From: Bacteroidaceae bacterium
Lineage (GTDB): Bacteria > Bacteroidota > Bacteroidia > Bacteroidales > Bacteroidaceae
Assembly (NCBI GenBank): GCA_900772575.1
Contig: CAAHEN010000148.1
Location: 1 to 56,272, forward strand
Length of the DNA: 56,272 nt
Direction of reading: 5' to 3'
Shown: in pieces, positions 45,501 through 54,796 of the stretch
Numbering within the stretch: position 1 is the stretch's first letter
How the letters are laid out: every line of letters starts with the position of its first letter
Translations under genes and position numbers: made by a program
Notes under the pieces: model-generated
What the model was told of the DNA's origin: nothing
Databases searched by the model: none
The model's input: only the letters and a program-made list of their open reading frames with translations

Positions 45501-47270
45501 TCATTTGTCTATGACGGTGCACCGATAGGAGACGTCGGCATAGAGGCAGTATATCTGCCGAAAGCTGGAGGCGAACACTATGCAAATGCCTACATCAGCG
45601 CCGGCAATGCCGAGGTCATGCAGTGTGAGGGCACTTATTACGACGCTGATGGCCACTTCAGCGGAACGGCCCATCTGACAGACTGTCCACTGAAGCTCAT
45701 CAATGGGTTCATGGCCGGTTCGGACATTGCGCTTGATGGCCGCGCCGGTGGCCAACTTGCCATCAACGGCACTGTCGACGCTCCTGCGGTCACCGGTACG
45801 CTCAACTTGGATTCAGCCCGTCTCTATTCTCAAGTCTACGGCTTCAGTTTTGACATGGATGAACGTCCCGTGGAAATCAAGGACAGCCGTCTCATACTTG
45901 ATCAGTTCGGTCTCTACTCCGCCGGAGAGAAGAACCCACTCGTGCTCGATGGCACACTCGACTTCTCAGACTTCAGCCGCATCACAATGGATTTCAACAT
46001 GCGTGCCAACAACTTCAAGGTGATCAATGCGCCGCGCAACGCAGCCTCGATGGTGTTCGGAAAAGTCTATGCCAACTATGCAGGAACACTGCGCGGCACA
46101 ACTGACAACCTGAGCATCCGTGGCAAGCTTGACGTTCTCGACCGCACAGACATGACCTATGTACTCAAGGACTCTCCCCTCACTGTAGACGACCGTCTAC
46201 ATGACTTGGTTCGCTTCGTCGACTTTCGGGATACAGCTACCGTCATCGAAGACGGCCCCATCACGGTGGGCGGCTTTGACATGACACTGGGCATCTCCAT
46301 CAGTGATGCCGCCCGTTTCCGCTGCAACCTTAGTGACGACGGCTCCAACTACGTCAACCTCGAAGGCGGCGGCGACTTGACGATGCGTCTGACACAACAA
46401 GGAGAAATGCGCCTGACCGGACGCTTCACAGCCAACAGTGGAGATATGAAATACTCTCTTCCTGTCATTCCGCTCAAGACGTTTGACATCGTGCAAGGCA
46501 GCTATGTCGATTTTACAGGCGATGTGGCCAATCCTACGCTGAATATCACAGCCAAGGAGCGTGTCCGCGCCACCGTCACGGAGAATGACCAGCCACGCTC
46601 TGTCTCGTTCGATGTCGGTGTGGCCATCACGCAGCCGCTCGACAAGATGGGACTGGAATTCATCATCGAGGCTCCGGAGGATCTCAGTGTACAAAATCAG
46701 TTGGCCACGATGTCACGCGACCAACGCAGCAAGACCGCAGTAGCCATGCTTGCTACCGGCATGTATGTCACGGACGACTTGCTCAGTTCCAGCTCGACAG
46801 GCGGTTTGAAAGCAAGCAATGCACTCAATGCATTCTTACAGAGTGAGATTCAGAGTATTGCAGGATCGGCGCTCAAGACCATCGACGTCACGGTCGGCAT
46901 GGAGAGCGGCACCAGTAGCGCAGGCACTGAGACGACAGACTATTCGTTCCAGTTTGCCAAGCGTTTCTGGAACAACCGGGTCAGCGTCATCATCGGTGGC
47001 AAGGTCAGCACTGGGCAAGACGCACAAAACTCGGCTGAGAGCTTCATAGACAACATAGCCATAGAGTATCGTCTTGACAAGAGCGCCACGCGGTATGTGA
47101 AGGTGTTCTATGACCGCAGCACACAAGATCCACTTGAGGGGCAGCTGACACGTACAGGAGCCGGTCTTGTACTGAGACGAAAAACTGACAGGCTTGGTGA
47201 CCTCTTCATCTTCACCAACCGCAAGCGCAAACCGGCATCAAGCAGCCAGCAGTCTGCCGACTTACGTTGA
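42567..47270 (+). CDS. tamB: Translocation and assembly module TamB-like protein
   Basis: This 1567-residue AsmA/TamB-family protein spans the periplasm and is proposed to move lipids or aid outer-membrane assembly. An N-terminal membrane anchor (about residues 11-35) is followed by about 1400 residues of beta-rich repeats, and a C-terminal TamB (DUF490) domain covers about 1100-1560 (YRLDKSATRYVKVFYDRS and LEGQLTRTGAGLVLRRKTD in part). Length is usual for Bacteroidales TamB. The TamL gene follows after 27 bases, forming the expected TamB-TamL pair. Confidence 0.92.
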   Translation: MKKRNTRTRKLWLWLVIILLSPIALFMFLATLVYLPPFQNFVVHRVAERLSVGMGWHVSVDRVRLAFPLDLAVHDVCITDQTDTLIAARSLRLDVRLMPLFSGRADIDGFCLYKTKINSKELIPNTYIRGHVGRLEARSHGVEWQRGKVRLEYAALSDARLYVALSDTAKQEPDTARAMPWHIVADRINVSHSAVSLSLPGDSLRLSMEISQAGISDADFDTGRPRYAVGRLAFVDSRLTYIARNARQRVGALSLGNAAFVRNNVLLWPDFVAKPGINPAYISISGLGLRLDSVSYDRSVLQAAIKKLAFRERSGLVVSAAEGHVYMDSLRLCLPKFTLRTPASELRLTADMPFAALSDTASGSQLRAELSLRLGAADVQRLGQDYLPSEVLKAWPRLPLSVEARVTGNMRSLHLAGIRLSWAQALTVTAGGTVADALSDRRLVKAQFSLLVTDSKFIKAFLPASSRGSFDIPRSTMARGKFSMQSNRYAVDARVAAGRGHASVNAEADLERERYAVELQAETLPLGHILPGLGLNDFSGRLAARGYGFDVLSPASRLEAEAQVGRFNYARHELGGLSLTARSKGGKALVTFASNNPLVEGNGTLTASLGKQIQAHLQADLPVVDMFRLGLVKDTVQVGAAIDISYRTNRSFTAYDLAGGIRQLRFMTPDRGIPAKDIDFDFATSPDTTTAGITAGDLALNLGAKGELGRMFKQFGHFAALAGRQLKERTLDHEMLKRTFPVVDFSLKAGSDNPLGRILYYKGISYNTLSLRLSANPKEGIDGALDVGALKQGNLLLDTIHLSLFQDTAAVHLDGYARNYTRRNPNKFELLLSTYLQQSQVGAQVQFIDEKGRKGIDLGLRANAEEEGLRVSLFPVRPIIAYRNFDVNADNYIFLGKHKQVEADVNLVADDGTALSIHGEPSDSVNDLTVNLTNLNVGELCNVMPYLPRMSGMLNGDLHVIDDHANGSLSTAAQLSARSFVYDGAPIGDVGIEAVYLPKAGGEHYANAYISAGNAEVMQCEGTYYDADGHFSGTAHLTDCPLKLINGFMAGSDIALDGRAGGQLAINGTVDAPAVTGTLNLDSARLYSQVYGFSFDMDERPVEIKDSRLILDQFGLYSAGEKNPLVLDGTLDFSDFSRITMDFNMRANNFKVINAPRNAASMVFGKVYANYAGTLRGTTDNLSIRGKLDVLDRTDMTYVLKDSPLTVDDRLHDLVRFVDFRDTATVIEDGPITVGGFDMTLGISISDAARFRCNLSDDGSNYVNLEGGGDLTMRLTQQGEMRLTGRFTANSGDMKYSLPVIPLKTFDIVQGSYVDFTGDVANPTLNITAKERVRATVTENDQPRSVSFDVGVAITQPLDKMGLEFIIEAPEDLSVQNQLATMSRDQRSKTAVAMLATGMYVTDDLLSSSSTGGLKASNALNAFLQSEIQSIAGSALKTIDVTVGMESGTSSAGTETTDYSFQFAKRFWNNRVSVIIGGKVSTGQDAQNSAESFIDNIAIEYRLDKSATRYVKVFYDRSTQDPLEGQLTRTGAGLVLRRKTDRLGDLFIFTNRKRKPASSSQQSADLR

Positions 47271-47297
47271 ACGTCGATACGCCACATCCCATTCATA

Positions 47298-49820
47298 ATG
47301 ACTATAAGCCACACAATGTCCCTGAACAAAATATATCATAGGGCTGCAGCCTACATTCCCATCTTGGGCCTGCTGATAGCGCTCAATGCACTCCAAGCCT
47401 GTTCCACAACAGATCATTTGCCCGATGGAGAGACCCTCTATACCGGCATTGCAGACATCAGTTATAGCGGAACTCCCCAAGCCAACCGCAAGGCGGGTAC
47501 AGACAGTGTCGGCGTCATTACCTCTATAGGCAACGCCGTTGAGGCTGTCGGTGATGTGCTAAGTGGCAAGGGGACTTCACTGTCTGACGATGCTTCGCAG
47601 GCCTCAGTCCTCTCTTCAGAGGAGAAAAAGGCACTTAGGGCCAAAGCAAAGGCTGACGACAAAGCCTTCGAAACGGCGCGTGAGGAAGTCGACGCTGTAT
47701 TGGCCTATGCCCCCAATGGTGCCATTTTCGGTTCGTCGTCCCTGAAATCGCCGTTTCCTGTCGGGCTATGGGTCTACAATGCCTTTGTTGGCCGTCAGCA
47801 GGGCTTAGGCAAATGGGTGTTCAAGAATTTTGCGGCAACACCGGTCTTTATCAGCACCGTCAATCCGGAGGTGCGTGCCCGTGTGGCCACCAATACACTG
47901 CATAATTATGGTTACTTCAGCGGTCGCGTCACCGCGGAAGTTGTGCCGCAGAGTAACCCGCGAAAAGCAAAAGTGAACTACCATGTCTATGCCGGGCCGC
48001 TCCATCGTCTGGATTCCATTGCCTACCTTAATTTCCCGCCACGTGCCGACAGTCTTCTGCGAGCCACCTCGTACCAACGCATGCTGCATAAGGGTGACGC
48101 ATTCAGCGTGGTCAACCTTTCAGCTGAGCAGACGCGGATAGAAAAGCTCTTCCGTGAAAACGGCTATTACTACTATACTTCCGCATACACCACCTATCGT
48201 GCCGACACATTAATCCACAAAAACCGAGTCCAACTCCGTGTGGCCCCAGCCACAGACCGTCCGGCCCGCGTCCGCCACCAATGGTTCATGGGACATACGT
48301 ATGTCAATGTACGGCGTTCTGAGACTGAGGTTCTGGACAGCAAGCTACAGCGGCGGAACTATACCTATGTCTATGGCGGCGGCAAAATTCCGCTTCGGGC
48401 AAACATCTGGCGCCGGGCTATTACCCATCGCCAGGGGTCACTCTTCCGTCTTTCTGAAAGTGAGTCCACACTGGAAAAATTAGGGGCCATGGGAGTGTTC
48501 AGTCAATTGGACGTCCAGTATGTGCCGCGAGACACGACTTCGGGTTGCGACACTTTGGACGTCTACGTCTCCGCCATGGTCGACAAACTCTATGACAGCA
48601 GTTTTGAGATGAATGCTACGATGAAGAGCAACCAGCAGGTCGGCCCAGGCGTATCTTACAGCATTGCCAAACGCAATGCCTTCCGTGGGGGGGAGACGGT
48701 AAGTTTCAAGGTGTTTGGCTCTTATGAATGGCAGACCAATGCCGGAAACGGTGGGGGTAATTCTCTGATGAACTCCTATGAACTTGGAACAGAACTTTCC
48801 CTTGAGTTCCCCCGATTCATTTTTCCGGGCTTGGGGAGAAAGCGCATGCGCCTGCCGGCAAAGACGACGTTTGCCCTCAATGCCGATTGGCGAAACCGGG
48901 CCAGTTTTTTCCAGATTGCCTCGTTCGGAGCAAGCATCAAATACCGCTGGCAGCGTTTCTCCACTTCTGTGCATGAAATAACGGCGTTCAGTCTTGACTA
49001 CGACAAGATGATTCACAAGACAGCGACGTTCGACTCCATCATGACGGCCAATCCAGCCCTCTATGTCTCTATGCGCAATCAGTTCATTCCATCGGCCAGC
49101 TATACCTTTACATACGCTTCTTCGTCCAGGCACCGCAATCCGGTCTGGCTTCAGTTGTCCGTCAAAGAGGCTGGCAACGTTGTGTCTGGAATCTACGCGA
49201 CAGCAGGAAAAAAGTTCAGTACAAAGGACAAGGATCTCTTCGGCAGCCCATTCGCGCAATACATAAGAGCCACCGCAGAATTTCATGAGACGTTCCGCAT
49301 AAACAGCCGTATGAACATTGCCACACGTCTCTTTGCCGGTGCTGTCTACAGCTATGGGAACAGTACGCATGCACCCTATGCCGATCAGTTCTACGTCGGT
49401 GGTGCGAACAGCATTCGCGCCTTTACGGTAAGAACCATTGGCCCAGGCGCCTACCGCTCCAACAACAGCAAGTATGCGTATATAGACCAGACCGGCGACG
49501 TCAAGTTTGAAGCCAACGCAGAGTTGCGCACCCGTCTCTTTGGCAGTCTCCATGGTGCGGTATTCCTTGATGCGGGCAACGTGTGGCTGCTGCGCAACGA
49601 CCCTCTTCGTCCCGGTGGGGCGCTCACTGTGCAAACTATAAAGAATATTGCTGTCGGCACAGGCGCGGGCCTGCGCTATGATCTGGAATTTCTGGTTTTG
49701 CGCCTTGACATCGGAATCGGCCTTCATGCACCATACGAAACGAACAAGAGCGGCTTCTATAACTTGGAACGTTTCCGTGACGGCTTTGCATTCCACTTTG
49801 CCATCGGCTATCCGTTCTGA
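47298..49820 (+). CDS. tamL: TamL, Omp85-superfamily lipoprotein partner of TamB
   Basis: This 840-residue outer-membrane lipoprotein has a lipobox LQAC (C35 from this start, C29 from an ATG at 47316 that is equally plausible). A charged helical insert of about 80 residues follows (residues 75-150, SSEEKKALRAKAKADDK), then POTRA repeats to about 410 and a C-terminal beta barrel ending FHFAIGYPF. The L6 motif is IRAF in GGANSIRAF, so the G of the Omp85 consensus is A here. It is 27 bases after tamB, so the two are probably cotranscribed. The paralogue at 30495-32825 keeps the VRGW version. Confidence 0.9.
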   Translation: MTISHTMSLNKIYHRAAAYIPILGLLIALNALQACSTTDHLPDGETLYTGIADISYSGTPQANRKAGTDSVGVITSIGNAVEAVGDVLSGKGTSLSDDASQASVLSSEEKKALRAKAKADDKAFETAREEVDAVLAYAPNGAIFGSSSLKSPFPVGLWVYNAFVGRQQGLGKWVFKNFAATPVFISTVNPEVRARVATNTLHNYGYFSGRVTAEVVPQSNPRKAKVNYHVYAGPLHRLDSIAYLNFPPRADSLLRATSYQRMLHKGDAFSVVNLSAEQTRIEKLFRENGYYYYTSAYTTYRADTLIHKNRVQLRVAPATDRPARVRHQWFMGHTYVNVRRSETEVLDSKLQRRNYTYVYGGGKIPLRANIWRRAITHRQGSLFRLSESESTLEKLGAMGVFSQLDVQYVPRDTTSGCDTLDVYVSAMVDKLYDSSFEMNATMKSNQQVGPGVSYSIAKRNAFRGGETVSFKVFGSYEWQTNAGNGGGNSLMNSYELGTELSLEFPRFIFPGLGRKRMRLPAKTTFALNADWRNRASFFQIASFGASIKYRWQRFSTSVHEITAFSLDYDKMIHKTATFDSIMTANPALYVSMRNQFIPSASYTFTYASSSRHRNPVWLQLSVKEAGNVVSGIYATAGKKFSTKDKDLFGSPFAQYIRATAEFHETFRINSRMNIATRLFAGAVYSYGNSTHAPYADQFYVGGANSIRAFTVRTIGPGAYRSNNSKYAYIDQTGDVKFEANAELRTRLFGSLHGAVFLDAGNVWLLRNDPLRPGGALTVQTIKNIAVGTGAGLRYDLEFLVLRLDIGIGLHAPYETNKSGFYNLERFRDGFAFHFAIGYPF

Positions 49821-49881
49821 GCCGAGGCCCTCACGTAACATTTTCCGTACAAATTGCAACCAAGTTGTCATCAAAAAACAG

Positions 49882-49889
49882 GATCTTTG
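49882..49889 (+). promoter_or_regulatory. Weak -7-like element before the His-rich gene
   Basis: GATCTTTG resembles TAnnTTTG with the first base changed, 36 bases before the ATG at 49926. The TTTG element is not clear. Confidence 0.3.
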
Positions 49890-49925
49890 CAGGCGTAATC
49901 AGCCACTAAACTTCAACATCAAAGC

Positions 49926-50315
49926 ATGACATTGTTCATCCAGGCCTGTCTGGCTCTGCTATTTGTCGTCTCGACGACCGTATTGCCTCACCACCATCAT
50001 GGTAGTGAGGTATGCATGGTTGTCGAACGCTGTTGGAAAGATGGCAATGTCAATGACCACCATACCAGACATGCCGGCGGAAACTGTAATAATGACGCCC
50101 CCTGTAAGATCCAGGCACTTCGTGCTGTACATTCTGGCGTCGGCTCTTGGCAACACTCGCACACACCGTATCCTCTGACCGCATTTTTGCCAGAACGAAA
50201 CGATTGCCCGTCACCATATTATATAAATCATTCTGTACGGTACACCTGTGCGGAGGCCGCTCCAGTGTCTGCGGTTTCTGATACATCTGTACCACGTGCC
50301 CCTCCGGTAGCTTGA
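49926..50315 (+). CDS. Small His-rich exported protein upstream of the efflux operon
   Basis: This 129-residue protein has a hydrophobic N-terminus (residues 3-19) that looks like a signal peptide or anchor, followed at once by HHHH (22-25) and a DHHTRH cluster (about 44-49), with cysteines in CMVVERCW and CNNDAPC. I take it to be a periplasmic metal-binding protein; similar small His-rich proteins precede RND efflux genes in Bacteroides. Metal and role are not readable. It is 208 bases upstream of the adaptor gene, in the same direction. Confidence 0.65.
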   Translation: MTLFIQACLALLFVVSTTVLPHHHHGSEVCMVVERCWKDGNVNDHHTRHAGGNCNNDAPCKIQALRAVHSGVGSWQHSHTPYPLTAFLPERNDCPSPYYINHSVRYTCAEAAPVSAVSDTSVPRAPPVA

Positions 50316-50484
50316 AATCATAGCGTCGCCTTCATAGACGCCCTCTTTTCTCCTTTCTTCAATTCTAACCAATAGGTCATGCGCTGCCCGGCTCATCTGT
50401 GCTGGATAAGAAGGTGATCTCATACCGACTTTTCTGCCTTGCACGGCATCTTCCATCGCACCTAGGCAGGAATGGCCTTGCAGC

Positions 50485-50504
50485 CAAGGGGACAAGTCCC
50501 CTTG
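50485..50504 (+). other. Palindrome before the efflux adaptor gene
   Basis: CAAGGGGAC and GTCCCCTTG form a perfect 9-bp inverted repeat with a 2-base spacer, 19 bases before the adaptor start at 50524. The T run of a terminator is missing. It could be an operator or a 5' RNA hairpin. The gap 50316-50523 otherwise shows only a small hairpin GCGTC/GACGC near 50323. Confidence 0.4.
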
Positions 50505-50523
50505 TGCAGCGCATGATTCAATA

Positions 50524-51681
50524 ATGATATTCAAGCTAATGTACATAAAACTATTCGCATTGCTGTCTGCGACAGTATTCATGCTCGCTTCATGCGACCA
50601 CAGCCAGCATTCAGATGACGGACATGACCATGAAGCCGACACAGCCCAGCATGAGCATGATGCAGAGGAAATTGTCTTCACGCCCGAGCAGGCTCGTGCG
50701 GCCAGCCTTACCACAGAGACTGTCCAACCGGGGGATTTTACAGCGGCAATACGTGTCAGCGGCAGTATCCTGCCGACGCCCAACGGCGAAGTGACCATTG
50801 CCGCCACCATGGCTGGTATTGTCAGTCTTGCGTCCGGTGATCTCACCGTGGGGCATGCTGTCAGTCGTGGGCAGTCTCTATTCTCGGTTTCAGCAGCCAC
50901 CATGGCCGACGGCGACCCCAATGCGGTTGCCGTGGCCGAACTCTCTGCCGCTCTCAGTGACTACAGACGGGCTGAGGCGCTGGCCAAGGAGCAGATTATC
51001 TCTGCTCGTGAGCTGGAGCAGGCGCGTCAGCGCTACGAAACGGCAGTGGCAGCCAGCCGCAGTCTTGGCCATACTCGCCAGCGCACGGTCTGCAGCACGA
51101 TGTCCGGCTACGTCAAGACAGTCATCGTCAAGCCCGGCGACTATGTGGAGATGGGGCAGCCCTTGGCTGTCATCACCAAGAATCGCCGCTTGCAGCTTCG
51201 CGCTGAAGTGCCAGAGCGTCTTTATTCCCATCTACCGTATATCAGCGGTGCCAATTTCCGACTTGCGGCAGACGCACCACAGACCATTCGCCGCCTGGCT
51301 GATCTGAACGGCCGCCTCATCGCTCGCGGCAGTGCCGCTGAAGACGGCAGTCCCTTTGTACCGGTCATCTTTGAGTTCGACAACGTTGGTGACTTAGTTC
51401 CGGGCAGTATGGCCGATATTTTCCTGCTGGCGACACAGCGTCAAGATGTCATCAGTGTTCCCGTAAGGTCCCTGACCGAACAGCAAGGACAATACTATGT
51501 CTATGTCAAGACCAGTGATCACACTTACCGCCAAGTAGGAGTCGATATCGGCGACAGCAATGGTGCACGCGTGGAGATCAAGCATGGTCTGAAGGCTGGT
51601 GACCATGTTGTCGTCAATGGTGCGGTTCAGGTCAAACTTGCAGCTGTGGGCACAGCGGTGCCCGAGGGTCATAAACACTAA
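50524..51681 (+). CDS. RND efflux periplasmic adaptor lipoprotein
   Basis: This 385-residue membrane fusion protein (HlyD/CusB group) has a lipobox LASC at residues 21-24 counted from 50524; an in-frame ATG at 50539 gives a shorter signal peptide and is also plausible. A His/Asp-rich stretch just after the lipid anchor (HSQHSDDGHDHEADTAQHEHD) may bind metal. Barrel-sandwich halves flank a helical hairpin (about 125-185), followed by beta-barrel and membrane-proximal domains. The gene is 15 bases before the pump gene. The His-rich segment favours metal efflux, but drug efflux cannot be excluded. Confidence 0.88.
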   Translation: MIFKLMYIKLFALLSATVFMLASCDHSQHSDDGHDHEADTAQHEHDAEEIVFTPEQARAASLTTETVQPGDFTAAIRVSGSILPTPNGEVTIAATMAGIVSLASGDLTVGHAVSRGQSLFSVSAATMADGDPNAVAVAELSAALSDYRRAEALAKEQIISARELEQARQRYETAVAASRSLGHTRQRTVCSTMSGYVKTVIVKPGDYVEMGQPLAVITKNRRLQLRAEVPERLYSHLPYISGANFRLAADAPQTIRRLADLNGRLIARGSAAEDGSPFVPVIFEFDNVGDLVPGSMADIFLLATQRQDVISVPVRSLTEQQGQYYVYVKTSDHTYRQVGVDIGDSNGARVEIKHGLKAGDHVVVNGAVQVKLAAVGTAVPEGHKH

Positions 51682-51696
51682 AAGCCGAGTATCGAT

Positions 51697-54600
51697 ATGC
51701 TTAACCGAATTATAGCTTTCTCGCTCAAGAACCGACCACTGGTTCTTCTAGTCACGCTGCTACTGCTCATCGGTGGCTGCTGGACGGCATGGCGTATGGA
51801 GGTCGATGTCTTTCCGGATCTCAATGCGCCGACAGTCGTCGTTATGACCGAGGCCAAGGGCATGGCGGCTGAAGAGGTGGAACGCCTTGTAACATTTCCC
51901 ATTGAAACGGCAGTCAATGGCGCGACAGACGTCCGCCGTGTGCGCTCCTCCTCGACAAACGGCTTTTCTGTCGTATGGGTTGAGTTCGACTGGGGTACCG
52001 ACATCTACCGTGATCGCCAAATCGTCTCGGAAAAACTGGCCACGGTGGCTGATGCCATGCCAGCTGGCGCCGGTCGCCCAACCTTGGGGCCGCAGTCGTC
52101 CATTCTCGGTGAAGTGCTTTTCATCGGATTGACGGCAGACAGTACGTCGCAAGCCGATCTGCGCACTTTGGCCGATTGGGTGGTGCGCCCGCGCCTTCTC
52201 TCCATTGGCGGTGTGGCCCAAGTCTCGGTGATGGGCGGTGATGTCAGTGAGTTCCAGATATTGCTTCATCCGGAGCGAATGCGCCACTACGGCGTGACAC
52301 TATCAGAGGTCATGGATGCCACCGGCGACATGACACGGAATGCCGCTGGCGGCACCTTATATGAATATGGCAATGAATATATTGTGCGTGGCTTACTGTC
52401 GACAAAAGATGCGGCTGCAATGGGCGAGGCTGTTGTCAAGCTAACGCCACAGGGTGCGCCGATAGTGCTGGCAGATATTGCCGACGTCAAGATTGGCGCC
52501 AAGTCTCCCCGCATGGGACTGGCTTCGATATCCGGCAAGCCCGGTGTCCTGCTGACGGTGACCAAGCAGCCGGCTACCGGTACGCTCGACTTGACCACAC
52601 GGCTTGACACCGCAATGAGCCAACTGGCCAGCGCACTGCCGCCCGATGTCCATGTCAACACACAGCTCTACCGCCAGCAGGAGTTCATCGACGCGTCGAT
52701 TTCAAATATCCGTAAGTCACTCGTCGAGGGGGGTATCTTTGTGGTGCTGGTGCTCTTTGTCTTCTTGATGAATGCCCGCACGACGATCATATCCTTGGTG
52801 ACAATCCCACTGTCGCTCTTGGTGACAATCATCGTTCTCAAGTTATCCGGACTGACCATCAACACCATGAGCATCGGTGGCATGGCGATTGCGATAGGCT
52901 CGCTCGTGGACGATGCGATTGTTGATGTCGAGAACGTGTTCAAGCGTTTGCGACAGAACCATCGTTTGCCTGCCGGCCAGCGACGGCGATTGATCGATGT
53001 GGTGCACGACGCCTCTTGCGAGGTGCGTATGCCGATTCTCAACTCCACACTGATCATCATCGTCAGTTTCATCCCGCTGTTCTTTCTCTCTGGGCTGGAA
53101 GGGCGTATGCTGACATCGCTTGGTGTGGCATTTATCGTATCACTTTTCGCTTCGACGTTAGTGGCCTTGACGCTGACGCCGGTGCTGTGCAGCTATCTGC
53201 TTCGTGGCTCGGCCGGTAGACACGGCGAACCGCGCTGGGTACGCCGGATGAAAATAGCCTATCGCCGGGTGCTGAGCCGGACACTTCACCATACACGGCC
53301 CGCACTGGCAGCCATTGCTGTGCTTATGGCCTTTACGATCATCGGGTTACTATCGCTGGGGCGCTCGTTCTTGCCCCCGTTCAATGAGGGCTCGTTCACC
53401 ATCAATGTCAGCACAGTTCCTGGCATCTCCATCGCTGAGTCTGACAGTCTCGGCCGCCGGGCCGAACGCTTGCTGCTGGAAGTGCCAGAGGTGAAAGCTG
53501 TGGCACGAAAGACTGGGCGCGCAGAGCTCGATGAGCATGCACTAGGTGTAAACACGAGCGAGATGGAAGTGCCTTTCACATTGGCCGACAGGACGAAAGA
53601 CGAGGTCATGGCGGACATTCGCCAGCGGCTGGCAACCCTGCCGGGCGTCAGTGTCGAGATCGGCCAGCCCATCTCTCACCGCATCGACGCCATGCTTTCT
53701 GGTACCCGGGCCAACATAGCCATTAAGATTTTCGGCACCGACTTGGGTCGCTTGCACGAGATCGGTCTTGGCATCAAACGTGCTGTCGGTGATGTGAAGG
53801 GGCTTGAGGATCTCAATGTCGAGCAACAGGTTGACCGTCCGCAGCTGACCATCACCCCCCGCAGGCAGCTATTGGCGCGCTGTGGCATCACATTGCCGGA
53901 GTTCTCTCGCTTTGTCAGTGTGGCACTTGGGGGTGAGGCCGTCTCACAGGTCACAGGTGATGGGCGAACCTACGATCTGACAGTCAAAGTGAACGATGGA
54001 GACAAGGCCACGATTGAAGATATCCGGAACCTGCTCATCGATACCGGCAACGGGCAGCAGGTGGCCTTGGCCGATGTAGCCGATGTCATCTCCGATGCCG
54101 GCCCCAACACCATCAGCCGTGAGAATGCACAGCGCAAGCTTGTTGTCTCAGCAAATGTGACCGGACGTGATCTCCGCTCTGTGGTCAACGATATCAGGCA
54201 GCGCGTCAGTGAGCGCGTCGAGCTGCCACAGGGTTACCACATCGAGTATGGCGGACAGTTTGAAAGCGAACAGGCGGCATCGCGTACACTGCTGCTGCTT
54301 TCAGCGGTCAGTGTGCTGGTCATTCTGCTGCTGCTCTTCATGCAATTCCGCTCATGGCTCCAAGCCCTTGTCGTGCTTGTCAATCTCCCACTGGCCCTTG
54401 CCGGCGGCGTAGCGGCCATTATGCTTACGGGAGGCGTCATCAGCATTCCAGCCATTATCGGATTCATCTCGCTCTTCGGCATCGCCACGCGTGGCGGTAT
54501 GCTCCTTGTCGACCGCTACAACGGACTGCGCCGGTCGGGTATGCCGCTCCGCGCCTGTGTCCTCTATGGATCGGCAGACCGCTTACTGCCGATACTAATG

Positions 54601-54786
54601 ACGTCACTGGCTTCGGCGTTGGCACTGATACCATTGGCCATAGGCAGTGACCTGCCAGGAAATGAAATACAAAGCCCCATGGCCCAAGTGATGCTTGGGG
54701 GACTGCTGACGAGCACACTGCTCAACCTCATCGTCATTCCCATTGTCTATTGCCGCTACTGCTCACGTCAATCCAACAATAACTGA
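51697..54786 (+). CDS. RND efflux pump, CzcA/CusA family
   Basis: This 1029-residue inner-membrane proton-driven pump is made of two repeats of six membrane helices with large periplasmic loops (residues about 35-335 and 560-865). The TM4 proton-relay region reads GSLVDDAIVDVENVF, with D405, D406, D410 and E412, characteristic of heavy-metal and related RND pumps. The substrate is not readable; I do not see the methionine triad of CusA with certainty. The adaptor and the outer-membrane factor flank it (15 and 10 bases), completing a tripartite system. Confidence 0.92.
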   Translation: MLNRIIAFSLKNRPLVLLVTLLLLIGGCWTAWRMEVDVFPDLNAPTVVVMTEAKGMAAEEVERLVTFPIETAVNGATDVRRVRSSSTNGFSVVWVEFDWGTDIYRDRQIVSEKLATVADAMPAGAGRPTLGPQSSILGEVLFIGLTADSTSQADLRTLADWVVRPRLLSIGGVAQVSVMGGDVSEFQILLHPERMRHYGVTLSEVMDATGDMTRNAAGGTLYEYGNEYIVRGLLSTKDAAAMGEAVVKLTPQGAPIVLADIADVKIGAKSPRMGLASISGKPGVLLTVTKQPATGTLDLTTRLDTAMSQLASALPPDVHVNTQLYRQQEFIDASISNIRKSLVEGGIFVVLVLFVFLMNARTTIISLVTIPLSLLVTIIVLKLSGLTINTMSIGGMAIAIGSLVDDAIVDVENVFKRLRQNHRLPAGQRRRLIDVVHDASCEVRMPILNSTLIIIVSFIPLFFLSGLEGRMLTSLGVAFIVSLFASTLVALTLTPVLCSYLLRGSAGRHGEPRWVRRMKIAYRRVLSRTLHHTRPALAAIAVLMAFTIIGLLSLGRSFLPPFNEGSFTINVSTVPGISIAESDSLGRRAERLLLEVPEVKAVARKTGRAELDEHALGVNTSEMEVPFTLADRTKDEVMADIRQRLATLPGVSVEIGQPISHRIDAMLSGTRANIAIKIFGTDLGRLHEIGLGIKRAVGDVKGLEDLNVEQQVDRPQLTITPRRQLLARCGITLPEFSRFVSVALGGEAVSQVTGDGRTYDLTVKVNDGDKATIEDIRNLLIDTGNGQQVALADVADVISDAGPNTISRENAQRKLVVSANVTGRDLRSVVNDIRQRVSERVELPQGYHIEYGGQFESEQAASRTLLLLSAVSVLVILLLLFMQFRSWLQALVVLVNLPLALAGGVAAIMLTGGVISIPAIIGFISLFGIATRGGMLLVDRYNGLRRSGMPLRACVLYGSADRLLPILMTSLASALALIPLAIGSDLPGNEIQSPMAQVMLGGLLTSTLLNLIVIPIVYCRYCSRQSNNN

Positions 54787-54796
54787 AAGTAGAACC

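Noticed and set aside
48480..49874. 464-codon open frame antisense to tamL
   Set aside because: The tamL frame has a lipobox, POTRA and barrel features and a terminal F; the antisense frame has none and lacks a promoter.
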